NCBI GenBank assembly: GCA_040269895.1
Contig: CP158568.1
Coordinates: forward strand, 310,001-374,000
Length of the DNA stretch: 64,000 nt
Direction: 5' to 3'
From: Ancalomicrobiaceae bacterium S20
GTDB lineage: Bacteria > Pseudomonadota > Alphaproteobacteria > Rhizobiales > Ancalomicrobiaceae
Part shown: positions 43,921-52,068 of the stretch, one piece after another
Layout of the letters: each line of letters begins with the position of its first letter
Position numbering within the stretch: the stretch's first letter is position 1
Program-made: the position numbers and the translations under genes
The notes under the pieces: model-generated
Database searches by the model: none
What the model saw: the letters and a program-made list of their open reading frames with translations, nothing else
Told to the model about the DNA's origin: nothing

Positions 43921-45144
43921 ATGCGATTCGGATTGCGTGTGCGCGGGCTCGTTGCGGCCCTGACGATTGGAACGTCGGTGATCGCCGCGAGCGCGGCTTC
44001 GGCCGCCGTGCCGTGTCAGAAGGACGGCCCGTTCGACAAATGGCTTGCGGACGTCAAGGCGGAGGCCGCCGCCAAGGGCGTGTCGCGCGCCGCGATCGAG
44101 ACCGGGCTCGCCGGCGTCGCCTTCGATCCGTCGATCGTGCGCCGCGACCGCGGGCAGGGCGTGTTCCAGCAGAGCTTCCTGCAGTTCTCCGACCGCATGG
44201 TATCGGCAGACCGCATGAGCCGCGGCAAGAAGATGCTGCAGACCCACGCGGCCCTGTTTTCGCGCATCGAGAAGCAGTACGGCGTGCCGCCCGAGGTGCT
44301 GGTCGCCTTCTGGGGGTTGGAGACCGACTTCGGCTCCGATCTCGGCAAGCTGCCGGTGATCACGGCGGTCGCGACGCTCGCCTATGACTGCCGCCGGCCG
44401 GACTTCTTCCGCCCCGAGCTGATCGATCTCCTGCGCATCGTCGAGCGCGGCGACCTGAAGCCGTCCGAAATGCTCGGCGACTGGGCCGGCGAACTCGGCC
44501 ACATGCAGTTCACGCCGACCGACTATTTCAAGTACGGCGTCGACTACGACGGCGACGGCCGGCGCGACGTGCGCAATTCCGTGCCGGATGCGATGGCGTC
44601 CGCCGCGAACTTCCTGGTCGGGCTCGGCTGGCGGCGCGGCGAGCCTTGGCTCGAGGAGGTGCATGTGCCGGCGAACCTGCCCTGGCAGGAGGCCGGGCTC
44701 GATATCACCCACACCCGGCAGGAATGGGCCAAGGCCGGCGTGACCCGCACCGGCGGCCGGCCGCTCACCGCCGACGGCCTGCCGGCCTCGCTGATCCTGC
44801 CGATGGGCCGGCTCGGTCCGGCCTTCCTCGCCTATCCGAACTTCCAGGCCTATCTCGGCTGGAACAAGGCCATGGTCTATTCGACCACCGCCGCCTATTA
44901 CGCGACCCGCCTCGACGGCGCGGCGCCGGTCACGCGCGGCAGCGCGCCGGGCATGATGACGACCGAGCAGATGAGGGAGCTGCAGACGCTCCTGCATCGC
45001 CAGGGCTTCTCCAACGAACCCGCCGACGGCCGTCTCGGCAACGCGACACGCGCCGCGGTCAAGCAGGCGCAGCTCAAGTATGGTCTGCCGGCGGACAGCT
45101 ATCCGACGGTCGAACTGCTCGCGGCGATGCGCGCGGGGCGGTGA
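43921..45144 (+). CDS. MltB-type lytic murein transglycosylase with peptidoglycan-binding domain
   Basis: A 407-residue periplasmic enzyme that cleaves the glycan strand of peptidoglycan. Signal peptide VAALTIGTSVIAASAASA; catalytic Glu134 in AFWGLETDFGSD; family blocks GHMQFTPTDYFKYGVDYDGDG and NFQAYLGWNKAMVYS. Residues 345-405 are a peptidoglycan-binding type 1 domain (LQTLLHRQGF; DGRLGNATRAAVKQ). ATG 43921 has GAGAGG before it. Such enzymes open the wall for growth or for envelope machines such as the flagellum. Confidence 0.93.
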   Translation: MRFGLRVRGLVAALTIGTSVIAASAASAAVPCQKDGPFDKWLADVKAEAAAKGVSRAAIETGLAGVAFDPSIVRRDRGQGVFQQSFLQFSDRMVSADRMSRGKKMLQTHAALFSRIEKQYGVPPEVLVAFWGLETDFGSDLGKLPVITAVATLAYDCRRPDFFRPELIDLLRIVERGDLKPSEMLGDWAGELGHMQFTPTDYFKYGVDYDGDGRRDVRNSVPDAMASAANFLVGLGWRRGEPWLEEVHVPANLPWQEAGLDITHTRQEWAKAGVTRTGGRPLTADGLPASLILPMGRLGPAFLAYPNFQAYLGWNKAMVYSTTAAYYATRLDGAAPVTRGSAPGMMTTEQMRELQTLLHRQGFSNEPADGRLGNATRAAVKQAQLKYGLPADSYPTVELLAAMRAGR

Positions 45145-45249
45145 GGGGATCTGTCGTTGCGAGGGTCGTCGACCCGTCCGGTGAGAGCTGGGCGGGTCGA
45201 TAGATGAATGAGCGGGAGGTTATCTGGGGGAAGCGCCACGCGGTGCGCG

Positions 45250-45546
45250 TCAGCTCGCCCTCAGCGCCTTCTGAACCGCTTCCGGCGCGCGGTCGATCAC
45301 CAAAAGGTAAGCGCGTGTCGGCCCCTCCGGTCGGCGGGAGCCCTGCTCCCAGTGTCGCACCGTGCCCAGGGAAAAGCCGAACCGGGCGGCAAACTCTTCT
45401 TGCGTCATGGCAAGTCGAACCCGGATCGCCTTGACGTCGATGTCGGCAGGAACGTGCACGGCGTAGCCCGACGTGTCGGTGGCGTCGTCCGCGTAAGCAA
45501 TCGCTTGCTCGAGTCCACGACGGATCGCATCGGCTACGCCGTTCAT
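45250..45546 (-). CDS. XRE-type antitoxin
   Basis: A 98-residue helix-turn-helix protein: KAIRVRLAMTQEEFAARFGF, then SLGTVRHWEQGSRRPEG. It overlaps the toxin stop by 4 bp (ATGA), and GGAGGAAG precedes its ATG at 45546. The toxin-first order and HTH antitoxin are typical of HigBA-like systems. The antitoxin should neutralise the toxin and repress the operon. Confidence 0.87.
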   Translation of the reverse strand: MNGVADAIRRGLEQAIAYADDATDTSGYAVHVPADIDVKAIRVRLAMTQEEFAARFGFSLGTVRHWEQGSRRPEGPTRAYLLVIDRAPEAVQKALRAS

Positions 45547-45899
45547 CTGGTCTTCCTCCAATACGCTTCGACAAGTAGCGTGGTCAGTCGGTAGTAGTCG
45601 TTGCGGTCGCGTTGGCTCAGGTCGGCGGTGTCGTTCTTGGCGTATGCAGTCAGCGCGAAAAGCGGCATCGACCCATTATGGAAGAAGTAGATCACTCGCG
45701 CGCCGCCGCTCTTGCCACGTCCGGGGAGCCGCCAGCGCAGCTTGCGGATGCCTCCGGTCCCTTCGATCACGTCTCCAGCCTTGGGATTTTGAGCCAGAAA
45801 GTCGACGAGCATTGCACGCTCTTCGTCGTCCATGATCCGTCTTGCAGCCGAGAGGAACTCCGGGGTCTCGACGACCGTCACCGGCGCTGAACGATCCAT
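45543..45899 (-). CDS. RelE/ParE-family toxin
   Basis: A 118-residue toxin with the RelE/HigB-type fold: VVETPEFLSAARRIMDDEER, DVIEGTGGIRKLRWRLPG and KSGGARVIYFFHNGSMPLFAL, then YAKNDTADLSQ. Members cut mRNA on the ribosome or block gyrase; this version, with GGARVIYFF, resembles the mRNA-cleaving group. Toxin gene first, antitoxin second, overlapping. No mobile element is visible beside it. Confidence 0.9.
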   Translation of the reverse strand: MDRSAPVTVVETPEFLSAARRIMDDEERAMLVDFLAQNPKAGDVIEGTGGIRKLRWRLPGRGKSGGARVIYFFHNGSMPLFALTAYAKNDTADLSQRDRNDYYRLTTLLVEAYWRKTR

Positions 45900-46009
45900 T
45901 GCAGACTACTCCAATGGCTTAGATACCTCAAGCTCCAGCTCGGCCTATGCTATCCCTGCCGATTGAAAGTCCGAAACGGACCTTTCTCCATCGGGAAAAG
46001 ACCATTGAA

Positions 46010-46037
46010 AAAGGGCGGGGATCGCTCCCCGCCCTTT
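46010..46037. terminator. Strong bidirectional terminator before gabD stop
   Basis: A 12-bp perfect stem (AAAGGGCGGGGA / TCCCCGCCCTTT) with a 4-nt loop, 24 bp past the minus-strand dehydrogenase stop. Confidence 0.88.
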
Positions 46038-46061
46038 GTGTTTCTCGCGTGCCGACCGGCC

Positions 46062-47510
46062 TCAGAGGCCGATGCACCAGTACTTGATGTCGAGGTAGTC
46101 CTCGAGGCCGTACTTCGAGCCTTCGCGGCCGACGCCCGAATCCTTGACGCCGCCGAAGGGGGCGACCTCGGTGGTGATCACGCCCTCGTTGATGCCGATC
46201 TGGCCGTACTTCAGCTTTTCGCCGACCCGGAACGCGCGCGACAGGTCGCGCGTGAAGAAGTAGCCGGCGAGGCCGTACTCGGTGGCGTTGGCGAGGCGCA
46301 CCGCCTCGTCCTCGGTCTCGAAGCGGAACAGCGGCGCGACCGGGCCGAAGACCTCGTCGGTCGAGATCTTCATGTCCGGCGTCGCGTCGCGCAGCACGGT
46401 GGGCTCGAAGAAGCCGTGCCCCAGCGCGTGGCGCTTGCCGCCGGTCAGGATGGTCGCTCCCTTGGCGACCGCGTCGGTCACGTGGCTCTCGACCTTCTTG
46501 ACGGCGCGATCGTCGATCAGCGGGCCCTGGACCACGCCGGCCTCGAAGCCGCTGCCGACCTTCAGGTCCCTGACCGCGGCCGCGAACTTCTCGGCGAAGG
46601 CGTCGTAGACGCCGGCCTGGACGTAGAAGCGGTTGGTGCAGACGCAGGTCTGGCCGGAGTTGCGGTACTTCGACTGCACCGCCGCGGTGACGGCACGATC
46701 GAGATCGGCGTCGTCGAAGACGATGAAGGGCGCGTTGCCGCCGAGTTCCATCGACACGCGCTTCATCGCGGCCGAAGCGCGGCCGGCGAGCATCTTGCCG
46801 ACGGCGGTCGAGCCGGTGAAGGTGATCTTGCGGACGAGCGGGTTCTCCAGGAACTCGTCGCCGATCGGCGGGGCATGGCCCGTCACGATGTTGACGACGC
46901 CGGCCGGAATGCCGGCCTCCTCGGCGAGCACGCCCCAGGCGAGGCCCGAGAACGGCGTCAGCTCGGCCGGCTTGACCACGACCGTGCAGCCGGCCGCGAG
47001 CGCGGCGGCGACCTTGCGCGAGATCATCGAGGACGGGAAGTTCCACGGCGTGATCGCCGCGACCACGCCGACCGGCTCGCGCGTCACCATCAGGCGGCGA
47101 TCGGCCCAGGGCGAGGGGATGGTATCGCCGTAGACGCGACGGGCCTCCTCGGCGAACCACTGCACATAGTTGGCCGAGCCGCCGACCTCGCCGCGCGCCT
47201 CGGCGAGCGGCTTGCCCTGCTCGAGCGTCAGCAGTTCGGCGAGCGCGTCGAGATTGGCGCGGATCAGACCGGCGAGCTTCAGAAGGATCGCGGCACGCTC
47301 GGCCGCGGTCTTGGCGGCCCAGGCCGGGAAGGCGGCGTTGGCGGCGTCGATGGCGCGCTTGACCTCGGCGCGGCCGACCGCCGGGATCGTGCCGATCATC
47401 TCGCCGGTCGCGGGATTGAACACCTCGATGACCGCGCCGTCGTCGGCTGCGACCCAGCTCCCGCCGATCAGGTTGGCCTCGCGCAGCCAGGGGTTCGTCT
47501 TCTTGAGCAT
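46062..47510 (-). CDS. gabD: NAD(P)-dependent succinate-semialdehyde dehydrogenase
   Basis: A 482-residue aldehyde dehydrogenase. Catalytic Cys289 in NSGQTCVCTN and Glu255 in MELGGNAPFI; cofactor loop ITFTGSTAVGK. The closest pattern is GabD, making succinate from succinate semialdehyde in GABA and related breakdown. An alpha-ketoglutarate semialdehyde role (hydroxyproline pathway) cannot be excluded, but the gene is 44 kb from those genes. ATG 47510 has GAGG at 8 nt. Alone on the minus strand, with a strong terminator. Confidence 0.9.
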   Translation of the reverse strand: MLKKTNPWLREANLIGGSWVAADDGAVIEVFNPATGEMIGTIPAVGRAEVKRAIDAANAAFPAWAAKTAAERAAILLKLAGLIRANLDALAELLTLEQGKPLAEARGEVGGSANYVQWFAEEARRVYGDTIPSPWADRRLMVTREPVGVVAAITPWNFPSSMISRKVAAALAAGCTVVVKPAELTPFSGLAWGVLAEEAGIPAGVVNIVTGHAPPIGDEFLENPLVRKITFTGSTAVGKMLAGRASAAMKRVSMELGGNAPFIVFDDADLDRAVTAAVQSKYRNSGQTCVCTNRFYVQAGVYDAFAEKFAAAVRDLKVGSGFEAGVVQGPLIDDRAVKKVESHVTDAVAKGATILTGGKRHALGHGFFEPTVLRDATPDMKISTDEVFGPVAPLFRFETEDEAVRLANATEYGLAGYFFTRDLSRAFRVGEKLKYGQIGINEGVITTEVAPFGGVKDSGVGREGSKYGLEDYLDIKYWCIGL

Positions 47511-47935
47511 GTCGGATCCTCGGATGAAAGGGATGCGGCGGGCGGCGCGGCCGCCGCCTCGAGGGCGCGGCCGCAGCGTCGGCAGGCCGAACAGGTCGGT
47601 GATGACGGGCGTCGGGTCAAGTGAGGAGCCGCTTTTCGTCGCTGCACGGCGCATCGGGCAGCGTTGCGCGAAGCGGGAGGCACTGCGGGGGCGCGGTCGG
47701 CCTTGCATGCCGGCGGGCCCCGCACGGGAGCCGCACCGCCGTATGGGAAGCCGGGCGCGGCGGAAGGGGTGCGGCAATGCGCGCCGAGCACTGGCGCGAA
47801 CCGAGATTTCTTAGTTGGCACTTATGCTTGTGCGATCACGATCACGATTTGATGGCTTGTCATCCGCTGGTCGGTTCTATTTGATGCCGGAAACACCAAG
47901 ACCATCGGGAAACGCCAGGAGACGGGATTCTCCAC
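47511..47935. other. 425-bp gap between gabD and the ABC transporter
   Basis: Divergent promoter region with no gene. The last 120 bp contains a repeated ATCACGATCACGAT stretch (about 47836-47850) and, just before the binding-protein start, GGAGA and TCTCC (47918-47933), a weak inverted repeat that covers the only ribosome-site-like sequence. Confidence 0.5.
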
Positions 47936-48916
47936 ATGAAATTCTCAAGGTTGCTCGCCGTCCTCGCTCTCGCCGCCGGCCTTTCCGGCACGGGCGCCAG
48001 CGGGGCCGGGGCGGCGGAGCGTGTGCGCGTCGGCATTTTGAAGTTCGGCACCGTCGCCTGGGAGATGGACGTCGTCCGCGCCAACAAGCTCGATGCGGCG
48101 AATGGCGTCGCGGTCGAGACCGTCGATCTCGCTTCGCCGGACGCGGCGCGTATCGCGTTTCAGGCCGGCGAGGTCGATACGATCGTCTCCGACGTCCTGT
48201 GGGCGGCCCGACTCCGGGCCGAGGGCAAGCCGGTGGTCTATGTGCCGTTCTCGGCCGCCGAAGGCTCGGTCATGGTCGCGAGCGGCGCGCCGATCCGTTC
48301 GGTCGGCGACCTCAAGGCCAAGAAGATCGGCGTCGCCGGCGGTCCGCTCGACAAGGGCTGGCTGCTGCTGCAGGCCTACGCGAAGAAGACCGCCGGGCTC
48401 GATCTCGCCCGCGAGGCCGAGCCGGTGTACGGCGCGCCGCCGCTGTTGCAGCAGAAGCTCGAGAGCGGCGAACTCGACGCGGCGCTGATCTACTGGAACT
48501 TCGCGGCGCGGCTGGAGGCCAAGGGTTTTCGCGAGCTCGTCTCGGTCGAGGGGGCGGCGCGTGGGCTCGGCGCGGAGGGGCAGGTCGCGCTGATCGGCTA
48601 TGTGTTCCGGCAGGACTTTGCCGATGCGCATCCGGATCTGGTGAAGGGGTTCGTTGCCGCATCGCGCGCGGCGAAGGCGCTGCTCGCCGGCCAGGATGCC
48701 GAGTGGACGCGCATCCGGCCGATCATGCGCGCCGACGACGATGCGACCTTCGCGGCCTTGAAGCGGCGTTTCGTCGAGGGCGTGCCGTCGCGGCCGATCG
48801 CCGAGGAGGCGCGCGACGCGGCCGGGCTCTATGCCCAGATCGCCGCGATCGGCGGCGAGAGGCTGGTCGGCCCGGCAAAGACGCTGCCGGACGGGACCTA
48901 TTGGCAGGGGAAGTGA
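47936..48916 (+). CDS. ABC transporter substrate-binding protein (NitT/TauT type)
   Basis: A 326-residue periplasmic protein with signal peptide (LLAVLALAAGLSGTGASGAGA) and an NMT1/SsuA-like fold: VRVGILKFGTVAWEMDVVR, AGEVDTIVSDVLWAARL, ALIYWNFAARLEAKGF. It should deliver a small organic ligand to the permease encoded next. It is the first gene of the plus-strand group leading into xoxF. ABC systems of this type are found beside XoxF in other Rhizobiales, but their substrate is not known to me; it does not look like the known lanthanophore transporters. Confidence 0.88.
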   Translation: MKFSRLLAVLALAAGLSGTGASGAGAAERVRVGILKFGTVAWEMDVVRANKLDAANGVAVETVDLASPDAARIAFQAGEVDTIVSDVLWAARLRAEGKPVVYVPFSAAEGSVMVASGAPIRSVGDLKAKKIGVAGGPLDKGWLLLQAYAKKTAGLDLAREAEPVYGAPPLLQQKLESGELDAALIYWNFAARLEAKGFRELVSVEGAARGLGAEGQVALIGYVFRQDFADAHPDLVKGFVAASRAAKALLAGQDAEWTRIRPIMRADDDATFAALKRRFVEGVPSRPIAEEARDAAGLYAQIAAIGGERLVGPAKTLPDGTYWQGK

Positions 48917-48917
48917 C

Positions 48918-49798
48918 GTGGCACTCGACAACGGCGCCATCAGTACGGGCGAGACGACGCGGGGCGAGGCCGGGTTCGGCCCCGCCGCCGCGCGGGTCCG
49001 GCTCGGCCACGGGCGTGCGGTCGGGGAGGGGGTGGCGCGGGCGGCCGGCTCGGCGCGATCGGCTGGCGTGTCGCTTCGCTCGTCGCGCTGGTCGCGATCT
49101 GGGAGGTCGCGGCGATGGCGACCGGGCGGTCGACCCTGCCCGGGCCGAGTGCGGTCGCGCGGTTCATCGTCGCCGAGACCGCGTCGGGCGATCTCCTGCG
49201 CAATCTCGGCATGACGCTCGCGCGGGTGGTCGCGGCCTTTGTCGTGGCCATGGCGATCGGCGCGGCTGCGGGCATCGCCATGGGCCGGTTCCGGGCGGTC
49301 GATCGGGTCGCCGATACCTGGCTCGTCGTGCTGCTCAACACGCCGGCGCTGGTCATCACCGTGCTCGCCTATGTCTGGTTCGGCCTGACCGAGGCGGCGG
49401 CGGTCGGGGCGGTGGCGCTCAATAAGATCCCGACCGTCGCGGTCACGCTGCGCGAGGGTGCAAGGGCGCTCGACCCCAAGCTCGACGAACTGGCGGCGGT
49501 CTATCGCTTCTCCGCATGGAAGACGCTCCGGCACGTGATCCTGCCGCAGCTCATGCCCTATTTCGCCGCGGCGTCGCGGTCGGGCATCGCGCTGATCTGG
49601 AAGATCGTGCTGCTCGTCGAACTGCTCGGCCGGCCGAACGGCGTCGGCTTCGCGATCCACCTCTATTTCCAGATGTTCGACGTCACCGCGATCCTCGGCT
49701 ACTCGGTCGCCTTCGCCGCGGTGATGCTCGCCATCGAATATGCGCTGGTGCAGCCCCTTGAGCGACACGCAACCCGTTGGCGCCCAAGGCGCGCTTGA
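48918..49798 (+). pseudogene. ABC transporter permease, frameshifted in its N-terminus
   Basis: From GTG 48918 (1 bp after the binding-protein stop, with AGGGGAAG before it) the frame reads about 43 residues of a leader, then is lost. Adding one G to the five-G run at 49028-49032 gives GEGGGAGGRLGAIGWRV, which joins the intact permease (LVALVAIWEVAAMATGRS) and its membrane segments, ending at 49798. The BPD_transp signature is EGARALDPKLDELAAVYRF. As written, translation could only begin at ATG 49115, losing the first membrane segment. Sequencing error is likely. Confidence 0.78.
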
Positions 49799-50510
49799 TG
49801 TCCGCATCGCGCGGAAGACCTACCGCTCCGGCCGCGGCGGCGCGGTCGAGGCCGTGCGCGGCCTCGCCTTCTCGGTGACGCCGGGGTCGTTTGCGACGCT
49901 GATCGGGCCCTCGGGCTGCGGCAAGTCGACGACGCTGCGCATCCTGCTCGGCCTCGACGACGACTTCGAGGGCGAGGTGCGGTTGCCCGGCAGCGACGAG
50001 AGCGTCGGCATGGTGTTCCAGGAGCCGCGACTCTTGCCCTGGCGCACGGTCGAGGAGAACGTCCGGCTGGCGCTGCCGAAGGCGCGCGCCGATCGTCCGC
50101 TCGACGCGCTGTTCGAAGAGGTCGGGCTCGCGGAAGCGCGCGATCGCTATCCGTCCGAACTGTCGCTCGGCATGGAGCGGCGCGTCGCAATCGCCCGCGC
50201 GCTCGCGGTCGAACCGGCATTGCTGGTGCTCGACGAGCCGTTCGTGTCGCTCGACGATCCGACCGCCGCGCGGCTGCGCCGGCTGGTCGCCGAGGCCGCG
50301 CGGCGGCGCGCCATGACCGTGCTGATGGTCACGCACAACATCCGCGAGGCGATCGAGCTTTCGGACCAGCTGATCCTGCTCGCACCGCGGCCGACACGGG
50401 TGGTCGGCGAGGTGACGCTCGACCGGCCCCGCGAAGCGCGGACGGCGGTCTGGATCGAGGCGGAGCGCGTGGCGCTCGCGACCCGCTTCCCTGCCACGGT
50501 CGAGGCCTAG
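49740..50510 (+). CDS. ABC transporter ATP-binding protein
   Basis: About 256 residues. Walker A is GPSGCGKST, the Q-loop is VFQEPRLLPW, Walker B is LLVLDEP, and the H-loop is VTHNI. The signature motif is degenerate, LSLGMERR in place of LSGGQ. SsuB/TauB/NrtD-like, in line with the NMT1-type binding protein. The start is uncertain: ATG 49740 or TTG 49758, both overlapping the permease end. Completes the three-gene transporter. Confidence 0.9.
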   Translation: MRWCSPLSDTQPVGAQGALDVRIARKTYRSGRGGAVEAVRGLAFSVTPGSFATLIGPSGCGKSTTLRILLGLDDDFEGEVRLPGSDESVGMVFQEPRLLPWRTVEENVRLALPKARADRPLDALFEEVGLAEARDRYPSELSLGMERRVAIARALAVEPALLVLDEPFVSLDDPTAARLRRLVAEAARRRAMTVLMVTHNIREAIELSDQLILLAPRPTRVVGEVTLDRPREARTAVWIEAERVALATRFPATVEA

Positions 50511-50701
50511 TCAAGCCCAGGCGGAGGCCGGCAGGCAGGTCGGAATCGGGACACCGCGCGATTCGAGCCGCACGCCGCTGTTCCCTTGGATCGGGGCGCG
50601 GCCGGCGTAAGCTCGCCCGATCCATTCCCGGACCGAGGGGCGGGCGGCCGGACATGAGCCGAAAACAACGATTTCGGGCCTATCAGACGAAAGAACAAAT
50701 C

Positions 50702-51679
50702 ATGCGTCAATTTGACCTGAATGCGACTCTTCGATGCTGCATTGCAGCATGTCTGGCCTTGCTCGGGACGGTCGTGGGCGTGGTCGCCGCCTCCGACGCC
50801 CGTGCGGCGGACGGCGCCGTGGAGCCCTTGCCGGTCCAGGAGGTGGCGCCGGGCATCTTCGTCTATCAGGCACCCTACCAGCTCGCCGCACCGATCAACG
50901 GCGGGGCGATCGGCAACGCCGGCTTCATCGTCGGTCGGGAGGCGGTCGCGGTGGTCGACACGGGCGGTTCGGCCAAGGTCGGTGCGCGGCTCCTGGCCGC
51001 GGTGCGGGCCCGGACGGCGCTGCCGATCCGCTTCGTCATCAATACGCATTTCCATCCCGACCACGTGCTCGGCAATGCCGCCTTCGTCGGCCTGGGGGCC
51101 AAGTTCGTCGGCCACAAGAACCTCGCAGCCGCGCTGGCGGCGCGCGCGGATGTCTATCTCGAGGCGAATAAGCGCCTGATCGGTGAAGCGGATTTCGCCG
51201 GGACGGCCGTCGTGCCGCCGGACGTGGCGGTCGACGGCACCATGACCGTCGACCTCGGCGACCGGGTTCTGGAACTCGAGGCGCACCCGACCGCGCATAC
51301 GAACGCCGACCTCACCGTGTTCGACCGGGCGACCCGTACCTGGTGGCTTGCCGACCTCCTGTTCGTCCGGCATGTGCCCGCTCTCGACGGCTCGCTGCGC
51401 GGTTGGCTCGCGGTCATGGACAAGGCGAAACAGCGGGCCTGCGACCGCGTCGTGCCGGGGCACGGGCCGGCTTCCGTGCCCTGGCCGGCGGCATTGGCGC
51501 CGCAGGAGCGCTATCTGGCGCGGATGCGCGACGAGATCCGCGCCAAGATCCGCGACGGCGTCAGCCTCGCCGAGGCGGCGCGCAGCAGTGGCATGAGAGA
51601 AAAAGACGCCTGGGACCTGTTCGAGGACTTCAACGCACGCAATGCGACGGCCGCCTATCACGAGTTGGAGTGGGAATGA
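50702..51679 (+). CDS. Quinoprotein relay system zinc metallohydrolase (beta-lactamase fold)
   Basis: A 325-residue secreted metallo-beta-lactamase-fold protein. Signal peptide (CLALLGTVVGVVAASDARA), zinc motif His116-x-His118-x-Asp120-His121 in NTHFHPDH, later ligands in AHPTAHTNADL and VPGHGPA. It matches the SoxH-related metallohydrolases that are found only beside PQQ-dependent alcohol dehydrogenases and SoxYZ-like carriers. The exact reaction is not known. ATG 50702 is chosen for the signal peptide; an upstream ATG at 50654 adds 16 residues. xoxF follows after a 389-bp gap. Confidence 0.88.
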   Translation: MRQFDLNATLRCCIAACLALLGTVVGVVAASDARAADGAVEPLPVQEVAPGIFVYQAPYQLAAPINGGAIGNAGFIVGREAVAVVDTGGSAKVGARLLAAVRARTALPIRFVINTHFHPDHVLGNAAFVGLGAKFVGHKNLAAALAARADVYLEANKRLIGEADFAGTAVVPPDVAVDGTMTVDLGDRVLELEAHPTAHTNADLTVFDRATRTWWLADLLFVRHVPALDGSLRGWLAVMDKAKQRACDRVVPGHGPASVPWPAALAPQERYLARMRDEIRAKIRDGVSLAEAARSSGMREKDAWDLFEDFNARNATAAYHELEWE

Positions 51680-51707
51680 TATCGGCAACCGGTGATATGA
51701 TATATCT

Positions 51708-51827
51708 TCTCGCACTTGCGAGATTACTCGCGCTTCGAGGATTCCCATCTGTTGCAATGCATTAAACCGATATGAACCGTGACGTCACGTCCGCCGATCG
51801 TGGCGGTGCCTTACGTGAAAATACGTA
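51708..51827. promoter_or_regulatory. Cluster of palindromes upstream of xoxF
   Basis: Four inverted repeats lie in 120 bp: TCTCGCA-CT-TGCGAGA (51708-51723), CGTGACGTCACG (51778-51789, 12 bp perfect), CCGCC-N6-GGCGG (51791-51806) and TACGT-N6-ACGTA (51812-51827). The gap 51680-52068 holds no gene. The first may be the metallohydrolase terminator; the other three are likely regulator sites for xoxF. Confidence 0.55.
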
Positions 51828-52068
51828 TTGTTCGGTTCTCAGGGTGTTATTAGGCTCTTATCCAGTCTTCGGCTTCAACCACTTGGCGTCTGGGAGCGTC
51901 GGGTGGAGATCGCAGGCCAGGCAGGGTCGAAAAGAACCCTCAGCGCGGGACCGGCTTCACGTCGGGTCGTGACACGCTGCCGGAGATGTTGGTCCCATTA
52001 GTAGGCGTACGACGACACCCTTGCGCGCCGAGGGTGAACGATCGCGCGCATCTGGGAGGAAGCATAAA

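Noticed and set aside
47811-47830. Sigma-54 promoter (TGGCAC then TTG) before the ABC transporter
   Set aside because: Spacing between the GG and GC elements does not fit the -24/-12 rule.
47836-47850. ATCACGATCACGAT repeat as a CRISPR-like element
   Set aside because: Two short adjacent copies only, no spacers; at most a small promoter repeat.
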